Shown piece by piece: positions 41,806 to 50,681 of a stretch of DNA of 64,000 nucleotides (its first letter is position 1; each line of letters begins with the position of its first letter). Source of the stretch: Corynebacterium sp. UBA2622 (GTDB taxonomy: Bacteria > Actinomycetota > Actinomycetes > Mycobacteriales > Mycobacteriaceae). Location of the stretch: positions 24,414 to 88,413 of the forward strand of contig NZ_DDJO01000009.1 of the NCBI RefSeq assembly GCF_002339505.1, read 5' to 3'. The position numbers and the translations under genes were made by a program. The notes beneath the pieces are model-generated. The model saw only the letters and a program-made list of their open reading frames with translations. It was not told where the DNA came from and did not search any database.

Positions 41806-43005
41806 TCAGTACTCGCCGCGGTAGAAGGACGCGAGCGCCGTGGTGAACCACTCCATGTCGCGCACGCCGCACAGCTCACGCGCGGAGTGCATGGACAGCA
41901 GCGGAACGCCCACGTCGACGGTGGGAATACCCAGCCGCGTCGCGGAGATCGGCCCGATTGTGCTCCCGCAGGGAACGTCGTTGTTGCCCACGAAGGTCTG
42001 CACCGGAACCCCCACGGCGCGGCACGCGCGGATCCACTCCGCCTCCGTAACGGCGTCCGAGGCGTAGCGCTGGTTCGCGTTGACCTTCAACACCGGGCCA
42101 CCGTTGATCACGGGGCGGTGGGTCGGGTCATGCTTTCCCGGGTAGTTCGGGTGGACGGAGTGGGCAGCGTCGGCGGAGACGCACAGGGAGCCCGCGAAGA
42201 CCTCGGCCGGATCCCCGAGCTGCGTCGCGAGCGACGTGAGGACCCGCTCGAGCAGCGGGCCCGCGGCGCCGGTCGGGGTGGCGGAGCCGATTTCCTCGTG
42301 GTTGAACGCCGCCAGTACCAGCACGTCGCGCGCCACGTCCTTCGCCTCAAGTAGCGCGCTTAACGACGCCCACACGCTGCTCAGGTTGTCCAGCCGGCCC
42401 GCCGCCAGCATGTCACCCAGCAACTCCCCGCGCTGCGTGTCGGCGGAGATCAGCTCGTGGGCCAGGATTCGCCCGGGCTCGACTCCGGCGGCATGGGCGA
42501 GGACGGCGGAGAACGGCTTGGCTCCCCCGAGGACGGGCTGGGTGTGCGCCTGTCTCTCCACGGTCGGTGCATCACTGCGGTAGAGGTGGATCGCCAGGTT
42601 GGGCACGCGCGCAACGGGCCCCGTGTTCACGAGGCGCACCGTGCCGTCGTCGAGCACCACGCGGCCGGCGAAGGTGAGGTCGCGGTCCAGCCACGTCTGG
42701 AGGATCGGCCCGCCGTAGACCTCCACCGCGATCTGCTGGAACCCCTCGCGCTCGATGTCCGGCAGTGGCTTCACGGCGAGGCCGGGTGAGTCGGTGTGCG
42801 AACCGACGATGCGGAACCGGGGCCGCGGGTTCTCCGGCACCCACCACGCGATAACGGCGCCCCCGTCCACCAGGACGTGCCCGCCGGGGCTGGCCGTGGA
42901 GGTGTGCTGGAAGGAGGCGTCGAGAAGCGTGCTTTCGACGTTTTCCGCGGCGTGGAACGGGCTGGGGCTCGCGGCGATGAAGGAGATGAAGTCCTCGGGT
43001 GTCAT
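41806..43005 (-). CDS. M18 family aminopeptidase
   Basis: 399 residues. A dinuclear zinc aminopeptidase releasing acidic N-terminal residues. Metal ligands are visible in VGSHTDSPGL (His and Asp), LDNLSSVWA (Asp), AFNHEEIGS (two Glu) and LLSMHSARELCG (His). Length and fold match M18 enzymes (DNPEP/ApeB). It is divergent from the RecB-like gene and follows no visible operon partner other than trmI downstream. Confidence 0.93.
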   Translation of the reverse strand: MTPEDFISFIAASPSPFHAAENVESTLLDASFQHTSTASPGGHVLVDGGAVIAWWVPENPRPRFRIVGSHTDSPGLAVKPLPDIEREGFQQIAVEVYGGPILQTWLDRDLTFAGRVVLDDGTVRLVNTGPVARVPNLAIHLYRSDAPTVERQAHTQPVLGGAKPFSAVLAHAAGVEPGRILAHELISADTQRGELLGDMLAAGRLDNLSSVWASLSALLEAKDVARDVLVLAAFNHEEIGSATPTGAAGPLLERVLTSLATQLGDPAEVFAGSLCVSADAAHSVHPNYPGKHDPTHRPVINGGPVLKVNANQRYASDAVTEAEWIRACRAVGVPVQTFVGNNDVPCGSTIGPISATRLGIPTVDVGVPLLSMHSARELCGVRDMEWFTTALASFYRGEY

Positions 43006-43015
43006 GCCCCCACTC

Positions 43016-43031
43016 TATGATGTGGGGCACG
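43016..43031 (+). promoter_or_regulatory. -10 element of the RecB-like gene, probable leaderless or short-leader start
   Basis: TATGAT (43016-43021) is followed by ten bases and ATG 43032. No Shine-Dalgarno sequence intervenes. Confidence 0.35.
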
Positions 43032-43850
43032 ATGACTCCACGACCTCTCGCCCTCTCCCCCTCCCGCGCGTCCGACTACAAGCAGTGCCCCCTGCTCTAC
43101 CGTTTCCGTGCGATCGACAGGCTGCCCGAAGAAAAGACGGAGGCCCAGGTCAAGGGCACCCTCGTGCACGCCGTGCTGGAGGAGATGCACGGTTGGCCGC
43201 GCGAGGAACGTACGTACCCGGCCGCCGTCAAGCGCATCCGGCCGGCGTGGGAGAAGATGCTTGATGACGACCCCACCGTCGCGGAGCCGATCACCAGCAC
43301 CGATCAGCTTTTCGTCGATGCGCGGACCCTGATTCGCGGTTACTTCGAGATGGAGAACCCCCTCGGCTTCGACTCGACCGAGCAGGAGATGTACGTCGAC
43401 GCCGTACTGCCCAACGGGGTTCCCGTGCGTGGATTCATTGACCGCGTGGACGTCGCACCCACCGGTGAGATCCGGGTGGTTGACTACAAGACCGGCAAGA
43501 AGCCGCTGCCCCGCTACTCGGGGGATGCGCAGTTCCAGATGCGCTTCTACGCGCTGGTGTACTGGCGCCTCTTCGGGGAGATCCCCCATCAGCTGCGGCT
43601 TATGTACCTCAAAGTCATCGATTCGATGTTCCTGGCCCCGTCCAGGGAGGAGCTGGAGTACTTCGAGCGGGATCTCGGCGACCTCTGGGCGAAGATCGAG
43701 GGCGACGGGAAGGCCGGCACCTTCCGGCCGCAGAAGTCCAAGCTCTGCGGCTGGTGCTCCTTCCAGGAGCTGTGCCCGGCCTGGGGCGGGACCCCGCCGC
43801 CGTACCCCGGGTGGCCCGGGTCTGTGGCGGACTATAACGTGGACGCGTGA
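43032..43850 (+). CDS. RecB-family PD-(D/E)XK exonuclease, stand-alone
   Basis: 272 residues. A single RecB/Cas4-like nuclease domain: N-terminal SPSRASDYKQCPLLYRFR with a first cysteine, VKGTLVHAVLEEMHG, GFIDRVDVAPTGEIRVVDYKTGKKP (catalytic D...D/ExK) and a C-terminal CGWCSFQELCP cysteine cluster that probably binds [4Fe-4S]. Stand-alone RecB nucleases are standard in actinobacteria, often near trmI/arc. Start ATG 43032. The stop overlaps the ABC ATPase GTG (GTGA). Confidence 0.9.
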   Translation: MTPRPLALSPSRASDYKQCPLLYRFRAIDRLPEEKTEAQVKGTLVHAVLEEMHGWPREERTYPAAVKRIRPAWEKMLDDDPTVAEPITSTDQLFVDARTLIRGYFEMENPLGFDSTEQEMYVDAVLPNGVPVRGFIDRVDVAPTGEIRVVDYKTGKKPLPRYSGDAQFQMRFYALVYWRLFGEIPHQLRLMYLKVIDSMFLAPSREELEYFERDLGDLWAKIEGDGKAGTFRPQKSKLCGWCSFQELCPAWGGTPPPYPGWPGSVADYNVDA

Positions 43851-44569
43851 CCAACCCACCCCTTCGTGCCCTTGATGTGCGCGACCTCGAAGTCGGGCGC
43901 AAAGGCACGCCTGTGCTGCGCGGGCTGAACTGCACCCTCGAACCCGGCACCATCACCGGACTCATCGGCCCGTCCGGGTGCGGAAAGTCCACGTTCATGC
44001 GCGCGATTATGGGTGTGCAGCGCATCACGGGCGGCTCCATCTCCGTCCTCGGCCGGCCCGCCGGGGACCCGGAGCTGCGCCAGGAGGTGGCGTTCACGAG
44101 CCAGTCCCTGTCGATCTACAGGGAAATATCCGTCCTTGACAACGTCCGGTACTTCGGCCGCCTCGTCGGTGCCGGTGAGGACGAGGCCCGCCTGGCGTGC
44201 GAGAGGGTCCAGCTCGGCGACTATCTGGACCGCCCCGTCTCGCAGTTGTCGGGTGGCCAGGCCGGGCGGGCATCCCTCGCCTGCGCACTCGTGGGCAATC
44301 CGCGGTTCCTTGTTCTCGACGAGCCTACGGTCGGGCTCGATCCGCTTACCCGCGCCGCGCTCTGGGACCTCTTCCGCAATCTTTCCGGGGGCGGGGTCAC
44401 GTTGCTCATTTCAAGCCACGTCATGGATGAGGCCCTGCGGTGCGGGTCCACCCTGGTCATGCGCGAAGGCCGGTTCCTCGCCCACGAACCGATCACGGAG
44501 ACGATGCGGAGGACGGGTACGGCCACCCCGGAGGAAGCGCTGGTGGCGCTCATCAAGGAGGACCAATGA
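43847..44569 (+). CDS. ABC transporter ATP-binding protein
   Basis: 240 residues. Walker A GPSGCGKST, Q-loop, signature LSGGQAGR, Walker B FLVLDEPTVGLD and H-loop SSHVMDEA. It is the ATPase of a two-gene ABC-2 exporter with the next gene. GTG start overlaps the upstream TGA (43847-43850). Substrate unknown; drug or lipid export is the common role in this family. Confidence 0.92.
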   Translation: MTNPPLRALDVRDLEVGRKGTPVLRGLNCTLEPGTITGLIGPSGCGKSTFMRAIMGVQRITGGSISVLGRPAGDPELRQEVAFTSQSLSIYREISVLDNVRYFGRLVGAGEDEARLACERVQLGDYLDRPVSQLSGGQAGRASLACALVGNPRFLVLDEPTVGLDPLTRAALWDLFRNLSGGGVTLLISSHVMDEALRCGSTLVMREGRFLAHEPITETMRRTGTATPEEALVALIKEDQ

Positions 44570-45312
44570 AGAAAACAGCAACAGTGAAGCGGATTCTCGC
44601 GCAGCTGAAAAACGACCCCCGAACCGTCGCCCTGATACTCCTGGTCCCGGCTTTCCTATTGAGCCTGCTCTACTTCGTCTTCATGGACGCGCCCGTGGCT
44701 CCGGGGCAACGGCCCGTGTTCGACCGGATTGGGCCCCTGATGCTCGCAATCCTTCCCCTCATCCTCATGTCCATCGTCACCTCTGTTGTCATGCTGAGAG
44801 AGCGGGGTTCCGGAACCCTCGAGAGAATCTTCACCACCCCGATTACACGCCTCAACCTTCTCCTCTCCTACGCAGCCGTCTTCGGCGCGCTGGCGGTCAT
44901 CCAGTCCCTCATCCTTTCCGCGCTTCTGTTCTGGGCCTTTGATGTGAGCGTGGTGGGGCACTGGTCCGTTCTGGTTCTCCTTGCTTTTCTCTCCGCTCTT
45001 ATCGGGATTGCCTTCGGGCTGCTGGCCTCGGCGTTTGCCCGCAACGAGTTCCAGGCTGTGCAGCTGATGCCCGTCTTTGTGGCCCCGCAGATCTTTCTCT
45101 GCGGGCTCTTCGTGCCCACGGAAAACATGCCCAAAGTGCTCGACGTTATTTCGGCGTGGCTGCCGATGACCTGGGCGGTCGACGTCGCGCTGGAGACGCT
45201 GCGCTCCCCTGAAGTCAGCTCGGGTAGCTGGTGGCGCATCGGGGCCCTGGGGGTGGCCGTGGTGGTGGCGCTGATCGCCGCGGCCGCGTCGATGCCCCGG
45301 AAGACCGCCTAG
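44566..45312 (+). CDS. ABC-2 type transporter permease
   Basis: 248 residues, six transmembrane helices (about 20-40, 60-80, 105-130, 135-155, 165-185, 223-245), with the ABC-2 motif LRERGSGTLERIFTTPI in the loop after helix 2. ATGA overlap with the ATPase (44566-44569) indicates coupled translation. The 3' end overlaps the convergent fhs by four bases. Confidence 0.9.
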   Translation: MKKTATVKRILAQLKNDPRTVALILLVPAFLLSLLYFVFMDAPVAPGQRPVFDRIGPLMLAILPLILMSIVTSVVMLRERGSGTLERIFTTPITRLNLLLSYAAVFGALAVIQSLILSALLFWAFDVSVVGHWSVLVLLAFLSALIGIAFGLLASAFARNEFQAVQLMPVFVAPQIFLCGLFVPTENMPKVLDVISAWLPMTWAVDVALETLRSPEVSSGSWWRIGALGVAVVVALIAAAASMPRKTA

Positions 45313-46964
45313 AACAGGCCCGTCACCACGCCCTTCTCGTCCACGTCGATGTTGTTCGCCGCGGGCTTCTTCGGCAGGCCCGGCATGGTCATGACATCAC
45401 CGGTGAGGGCGAGGACGAACCCCGCGCCGGTGCGGGGGATCAGGTTGCGCACGTGGAGTGTGTGGCCGGTCGGCGCACCGAGCTGCGAGGGCTCGTCCGA
45501 GAACGAGTACTGCGTCTTGGAGACGCACACGGGCAGGGTGTCAAAGCCGTTGGCTTTCAGAGTCTCAAGGTCGCGCAGAGCCCCCACCGAGTACTGCACG
45601 CCCTCGGCGCGGTAGACCTCCCGCGCAATCGTCTCCAACGCGTTCTCGATGCCCTCGGCGGGGTCGTAGAGCGGCCGCGAGGTCCCCTCGGACAGGGTTT
45701 CCATGACGGTGCGGGCGAGGTCGAGGGCCCCGGCGCCTCCCCTGGCCCAGACCTCGCACTCCTCCACCCTGATCCCGCGCTCGGCCGCCCAGTCCCGGAC
45801 GAACTGCCGCTCTGCATCAGTGTCCGAGGTGAAGAGGTTGATGGCCACAACGGGAGTTACGCCGAACTTGGCGACGTTTTCCACGTGACGTTCCAGGTTC
45901 ACGATCCCGGCCCGGACGGCGTCGACGTTTTCCTCCGTGAGCCTGTCCTTGGGCACGCCGCCGTTGTACTTCATGGAGCGGATGGTGGCGACGATGACCG
46001 CCCCGGCGACGTCGAGGTCGCCGTAGCGGGCCTTGATGTCGAAGAATTTCTCCGCGCCGAGGTCGGAACCGAAGCCCGCCTCGGTGAGGACGATGTCGGC
46101 GAAGTTGAGGGCCGTGCGGGTCGCGATCAGCGTGTTGCAACCGTGGGCGATGTTGGCGAACGGCCCGCCGTGGATGAACGCGGGGGTCCCTCCGAGGGTC
46201 TGCACGAGGTTGGGGTTGATCGCGGCCTTGAGAAGGGCGGTCATCGCGCCCTCGGCGTGCAGGTCGCCGGCGGTTACTGGGCGCTTGTCGTAGGTCAGGC
46301 CGATGGTGATGGCCGCCAGGCGCCGCTTCAGGTCGGCGAGGTCGGATGCGAGGCCGAGGATGGCCATAATCTCCGATGCCGCGGTGATGGTGAACCCGGT
46401 CTCGGTGGGGACACCGTTGGCGGGGCCGCCGAGGCTGGTGACCACACCGCGCAGGGAACGGTCGTTGACGTCGAGGCAGCGCTGCCACGTGACGCGGCGG
46501 GGGTCGATGCCCAGCTGGTTTCCCTGCTGGATGTGGTTGTCGATGAGGGCGGCGAGCGTATTGTTCGCCGAGGTGATTGCGTGGAAATCGCCGGTGAAGT
46601 GGAGGTTGATGTTCTCCATGGGCACCACCTGCGAATACCCGCCGCCGGCGGCACCTCCCTTGATGCCCATCACGGGGCCGAGGGAGGGTTCGCGCAACGC
46701 CACCATAGCGTTGTTTCCCAGCTTCGCGAGGGCGTCGGTGAGCCCGATGAGGACTGTGGACTTCCCCTCCCCCGCCGGCGTCGGAGAGACGCCGGTGACG
46801 AGGACGAGCTTTCCGGGGCTGGCCGGGGACAGCTTGGTCGTGTCCACCTTGGCCATGTACCTGCCGTAGGGAATGAGGGCGTCATCCGGGACCCCCGCCC
46901 GGGCCGCGATGTCGGTGATGGGTTCGAGCGTGTGGGCCTGGGCGATCTCTACGTCGGTAGTCAT
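45309..46964 (-). CDS. fhs: Formate-tetrahydrofolate ligase
   Basis: 551 residues. Activates formate with ATP to 10-formyl-THF, feeding purine and formyl-Met synthesis. P-loop TPAGEGKST near residue 62; conserved AFIHGGPFANIAHGCN and GFGSDLGAEKFFDIKAR blocks. Lies four bases after the C4-dicarboxylate transporter stop, so it is probably in the same transcript. Together with the PFL operon 35 kb away it gives a route to use formate made by PFL (inference). Not all corynebacteria have this gene. Confidence 0.95.
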   Translation of the reverse strand: MTTDVEIAQAHTLEPITDIAARAGVPDDALIPYGRYMAKVDTTKLSPASPGKLVLVTGVSPTPAGEGKSTVLIGLTDALAKLGNNAMVALREPSLGPVMGIKGGAAGGGYSQVVPMENINLHFTGDFHAITSANNTLAALIDNHIQQGNQLGIDPRRVTWQRCLDVNDRSLRGVVTSLGGPANGVPTETGFTITAASEIMAILGLASDLADLKRRLAAITIGLTYDKRPVTAGDLHAEGAMTALLKAAINPNLVQTLGGTPAFIHGGPFANIAHGCNTLIATRTALNFADIVLTEAGFGSDLGAEKFFDIKARYGDLDVAGAVIVATIRSMKYNGGVPKDRLTEENVDAVRAGIVNLERHVENVAKFGVTPVVAINLFTSDTDAERQFVRDWAAERGIRVEECEVWARGGAGALDLARTVMETLSEGTSRPLYDPAEGIENALETIAREVYRAEGVQYSVGALRDLETLKANGFDTLPVCVSKTQYSFSDEPSQLGAPTGHTLHVRNLIPRTGAGFVLALTGDVMTMPGLPKKPAANNIDVDEKGVVTGLF

Positions 46965-46968
46965 GGCC

Positions 46969-48279
46969 CTAGACTACAACGGCTCCGATCAGGTAGGAGA
47001 TGATTACGGAAAGGGCGACGCACACCGTGCCGGGCACGATGAACGGGTGGTCGAAGACGTACTTGCCGATGCGTGTCGAACCGGTGTCGTCCATCTCCAC
47101 GGCCGCGAGCAGCGTCGGGTAGGTCGGGAGGATGAACAGGGCGGACACCGCGGGGAAGGCCGCGAGCGCGGTGAGGGGGCTGACACCGATCGCGAGGGCT
47201 GCCGGGATGAGCGCCTTGGCGGTCGCGGCCTGCGAGTAGAGCAGCGCCGCGGCGAAGAACAGGACCACCGCGAGCATCCACGGCTGGGCCTGCAGGACGT
47301 TGCCGGCGATGGACTGGATGTCGTTGATGTAGTGGTTGATGAAGGTCGTGCCCAGCCAGGCCACGCCGAGGACGCACACGGATGCCGACATTCCCGAGCG
47401 GAACACCTGGGTGTTGAGGATCTCTGCGGACTTGCTGCGGGTGACCAGAACGATGATGGCCGCCGCCGCCAGCATGATGGCCATGATGGCCTCGTTGCGG
47501 GGCACGGTCGGGTTCTTGATCAGGCCGATCTGGTCGGAGATGATCGTGGCGTAAACCATGACGACGACGATCGCGGCGAGGAAGATGCCGACGGAAGCCT
47601 TCGCACCCTTCGGGGCGGAGTACTCGGCGGCCGGGGTCGGGTGGGACACCAGGCCGTGCTCAACGCGGTCGCGGTAGACGGGATCGTCCTTAAGGTCCTT
47701 GCCCAGCCGGTTGGCCAGCCAGGCCGTGGGGAAAATGGCGAGGAAGGTCGCCGGGATCATGACTCCCAGCAGCTGCAGATACCCGACGCCAAGGGGCTCG
47801 AGAGCGGATGCCATGAACACGACAGCCGCGGAAATTGGCGAGGCGACGATCGCCATCTGGGAGGCGATGACGGCCACGGAAAGCGGCCGCGAGGGTCGGA
47901 CGTTGCCCTCCTTGGCCACCTCCACGATGACGGGGAGGGTGGAGAAGGAGGTGTGGCCCGTGCCGGCCAGGACGGTCATCAGCCAGGTGACGATGGGCGC
48001 GTAGAGGGTGATCCGCTTCGGGTTGCTGCGCAGGACGCGCTCGGCGAGGTGGACCAGGTAGTCCATGCCCCCGGCGAGCTGCATCGCCGAGATGGCGGCG
48101 ATGACGCACATGATGATGCCGATGACGTCGAAGGGGATGTCCTTGGCGGTGACGTTCATGCCCGTCAGGCCAAGAAGAATGACCCCAAGGCCACCGGCGA
48201 AACCGATGGCGATGGAGCCCATTCTTGCGCCGAGGACAATGGCGCCAAAGAGGATGATGAGATGGAGTGCTAACAGCAT
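46969..48279 (-). CDS. dcuB: Anaerobic C4-dicarboxylate transporter, Dcu family
   Basis: 436 residues with about ten to twelve transmembrane segments. DcuA/DcuB-type signatures: LGARMGSIAIGFAGGLGV at the N-terminus, TGHTSFSTLPVI, and GSTRIGKYVFDHPF at the C-terminus. It exchanges fumarate, malate or aspartate for succinate. DcuA versus DcuB cannot be decided from sequence alone. Downstream of aspA, the same functional pair as in E. coli aspA-dcuA. ATG 48279 after GGGAGA. Confidence 0.9.
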   Translation of the reverse strand: MLLALHLIILFGAIVLGARMGSIAIGFAGGLGVILLGLTGMNVTAKDIPFDVIGIIMCVIAAISAMQLAGGMDYLVHLAERVLRSNPKRITLYAPIVTWLMTVLAGTGHTSFSTLPVIVEVAKEGNVRPSRPLSVAVIASQMAIVASPISAAVVFMASALEPLGVGYLQLLGVMIPATFLAIFPTAWLANRLGKDLKDDPVYRDRVEHGLVSHPTPAAEYSAPKGAKASVGIFLAAIVVVMVYATIISDQIGLIKNPTVPRNEAIMAIMLAAAAIIVLVTRSKSAEILNTQVFRSGMSASVCVLGVAWLGTTFINHYINDIQSIAGNVLQAQPWMLAVVLFFAAALLYSQAATAKALIPAALAIGVSPLTALAAFPAVSALFILPTYPTLLAAVEMDDTGSTRIGKYVFDHPFIVPGTVCVALSVIISYLIGAVVV

Positions 48280-48308
48280 TGGAGTGTCTCCCGATTGGTG
48301 GGACAAGT

Positions 48309-48324
48309 GATACTTATCAGTATC
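48309..48324. promoter_or_regulatory. Inverted repeat GATACT-N4-AGTATC between aspA and dcu
   Basis: A perfect 6-4-6 inverted repeat lies 30 bases upstream of the dcu start in the 80-base aspA-dcu gap. It may be an operator or a weak mRNA hairpin; no regulator consensus was recognised. Confidence 0.45.
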
Positions 48325-48359
48325 CTTCACCCGCCTGCTGCCGGCAAACGGAGACCTCC

Positions 48360-49790
48360 CTAGCTTTCGTCCTCATCGAGGTAGAGCTTGCCCCGGAATT
48401 CGGGGTGCATGAGGTTTTCCTTGCTGAAGGCGCGGTCGAGCTCCTCCTGGCTCATCAGGCCGCGTTCCAGTACCAGCTCACGGACGCTGCGGCCGGTGGC
48501 CGCAGCCTCCTTGCCGATGACATCGCCGTTGTGGTGCCCGATGTAGGGGTTCAGGTAGGTGATGATGCCGATGGAGCTGGTGACGTAATTCTCACACACC
48601 TCGCGGTTGGCGGTGATTCCGGTCACGCACTTCTCGCGCAGGGTCTGCGCGGCATTGCGCAGGAGGGAGATGGAGCCGAACAGGGCTTCACCGATGACTG
48701 GCTCCATGACGTTGAGCTGGAGCTGGCCGGCCTCGGAGGCCATGGAGACGGTGACGTCGTTGCCGATCACCTTGAAGCACACCTGGTTGACCACCTCGGG
48801 GATGACCGGGTTGACTTTCGCCGGCATGATGGAGGATCCGGCCTGGCGCTCGGGGAGGTTGATCTCGTTCAGGCCGGCGCGCGGGCCTGAGGACAGCAGG
48901 CGCAGGTCGTTGCAGATCTTGGAGAGCTTCATCGCGGCGCGCTTGATGGCGGAGTGCATCATGACGTACCCGCCGGTGTCAGAGGTCGCCTCGATGAGGT
49001 CCGGAGAGGCCTGGATGTCGAGGCCCGTGACCTCGCGCAGCGCCGCGACGATCTGGTCGCGGTAACCCGTCGGGGTGTTGATGCCGGTGCCGATCGCGGT
49101 GGCGCCCAGGTTGACCTCGAGGAGGGCCTCGGCGGCCGTCTGAATGGTGCGCTGCTCCTCGGCGAGATTTGCCCCGAAGGCGGTGAACTCCTGGCCCAGG
49201 GTCATCGGGACGGCGTCCTGCAGCTGGGTACGGCCCATCTTGATGATGTCCTGGAACTCGTCGCCCTTGGCGCGGAACGCCTTCTGCAGCTCATCGAGTT
49301 CCTTCAGCAGACCCTGCACGGAGTAGTACACGCCGAGGCGGAAGCCGGTCGGGTACGCGTCGTTGGTGGACTGGGACATGTTGACATCGTCGTTCGGGTT
49401 GATGACGTCGTAGTCGCCCTTCTCCTTGCCCAGGTGCTCCAGGGCGAGGTTGGCGACCACCTCGTTGGTGTTCATGTTCACGGACGTGCCGGCGCCGCCC
49501 TGGAAGACGTCGACCGGGAACTGGTCCATGCAGCGACCTTCCTCGAGGACCTGGTCGCACGCCCACATGATGGCGTCGGCCTTGGACTTCGGGAGGGTGT
49601 GGAGGCGGCGGTTGGCCATCGCGGTGGCCTTCTTGACCTGCACCATGCCGCGGATGAAGTCGGGCAGGTCATTGATGGTGGAGCTCGAGATGTGGAAGTT
49701 GTCCATCGCGCGCATCGTGTGTACGCCGTAGTACACGTCAGCGGGGACTTCCATCGTGCCAAGCAGGTCTACTTCTTTGCGGGTATCCAT
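48360..49790 (-). CDS. aspA: Aspartate ammonia-lyase
   Basis: 476 residues. Deaminates L-aspartate to fumarate and ammonia. Fumarase/aspartase superfamily signature GSSIMPAKVNP is present near 320, plus the N-terminal TGFRLGVYYS and HTMRAMDNF. The fumarate produced can be exported, reduced or exchanged by the next gene, Dcu. ATG 49790 (MDTRKEVDLLG) is chosen because TATGAT ends seven bases before it, consistent with a leaderless mRNA; no ribosome binding site is seen. In-frame ATGs three and four codons earlier overlap the -10 box. Confidence 0.94.
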   Translation of the reverse strand: MDTRKEVDLLGTMEVPADVYYGVHTMRAMDNFHISSSTINDLPDFIRGMVQVKKATAMANRRLHTLPKSKADAIMWACDQVLEEGRCMDQFPVDVFQGGAGTSVNMNTNEVVANLALEHLGKEKGDYDVINPNDDVNMSQSTNDAYPTGFRLGVYYSVQGLLKELDELQKAFRAKGDEFQDIIKMGRTQLQDAVPMTLGQEFTAFGANLAEEQRTIQTAAEALLEVNLGATAIGTGINTPTGYRDQIVAALREVTGLDIQASPDLIEATSDTGGYVMMHSAIKRAAMKLSKICNDLRLLSSGPRAGLNEINLPERQAGSSIMPAKVNPVIPEVVNQVCFKVIGNDVTVSMASEAGQLQLNVMEPVIGEALFGSISLLRNAAQTLREKCVTGITANREVCENYVTSSIGIITYLNPYIGHHNGDVIGKEAAATGRSVRELVLERGLMSQEELDRAFSKENLMHPEFRGKLYLDEDES

Positions 49791-49803
49791 GTGCGCCATC
49801 ATA
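49791..49803 (-). promoter_or_regulatory. -10 element of aspA, probable leaderless start
   Basis: On the minus strand TATGAT (49803-49798) is followed by seven bases (GGCGCAC) and the aspA ATG. It lies in the 32-base gap after hisG. Confidence 0.5.
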
Positions 49804-49822
49804 CGCAAGGACGGGCACGCGG

Positions 49823-50671
49823 TTAGAGGCGCGCGATGCGCAGCTCCGTCGCCAGGATGCCCTCCGCGCCGACCGCCGCGAGATCGTCCATGACCTTGTT
49901 CGCGTCGGCGCGTGGGACCATTGCCCGAACCGCGACCCACCCCTCGCGCGACAGCGGGGAGACGGTCGGCCCGGTGATGCCGGGGGTGATGGCCGAGGAC
50001 ACGTCGAGGTTGTCGCGGGCGACGTTGTAATCGATCATCAGGTAGGTCTGCGCGTTGAGGATCCCCTTAATGCGCTTGATCACGACGTCGTGACGCGCAT
50101 CGAGCTCGAGCCCGTCACGCTTGACCACGACCGCCTCGCTGCGCGTGATCGGCTCGCCGAACGGAACGAGGCCCTGCTGGCGCAGGGTGGCGCCGGTGGA
50201 GACAACGTCCGCGATGACGTCCGCGACCCCGAGTTTGATGGAGATCTCCACGGCGCCGTCGAGGCGGATGACCTCGGCGGGCGTAATGCCACGGGCGGCG
50301 AGGTGGTCCTCCACGAGGTGCGGGTATGAGGTTGCGATGCGCTTTCCCTGCAGCTCGTCGACGCCCCATTCGCGGCCCCGGGGCGCGGCGAAGCGGAAGG
50401 TGGAGCGGCCGAAGCCGAGGGGAAGGACCTCCTTCACCTTCGCGCGGGAGTCCAGGTACAGGTCGCGCCCGGTGATGCCGAGGTCGAGGTGGCCCTGGGC
50501 GACGTAGATGGCGATGTCCTTCGGGCGCAGGTAGAAGAACTCGACCCCGTTGTCCTCGTCCGGCACGTTGAGGGCCTTGTGCATACCGCGGCTCTTGTAC
50601 CCGGCTTCGGTGAGGACCTCCACGGCCTTCTCGGACAGGGATCCCTTGTTCGGGACGGCGATCTTGATCAC
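49823..50671 (-). CDS. hisG: ATP phosphoribosyltransferase, long form
   Basis: 282 residues. First, histidine-inhibited step of histidine biosynthesis: ATP plus PRPP. Long HisG with the catalytic core (about 1-205, with MIKIAVPNKGSL and VADVIADVVSTGATLRQQGL) and the C-terminal ACT-like regulatory domain that binds histidine. ATG 50671. Ten bases after hisE. Confidence 0.97.
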   Translation of the reverse strand: MIKIAVPNKGSLSEKAVEVLTEAGYKSRGMHKALNVPDEDNGVEFFYLRPKDIAIYVAQGHLDLGITGRDLYLDSRAKVKEVLPLGFGRSTFRFAAPRGREWGVDELQGKRIATSYPHLVEDHLAARGITPAEVIRLDGAVEISIKLGVADVIADVVSTGATLRQQGLVPFGEPITRSEAVVVKRDGLELDARHDVVIKRIKGILNAQTYLMIDYNVARDNLDVSSAITPGITGPTVSPLSREGWVAVRAMVPRADANKVMDDLAAVGAEGILATELRIARL

Positions 50672-50681
50672 GGCGGCGCTC

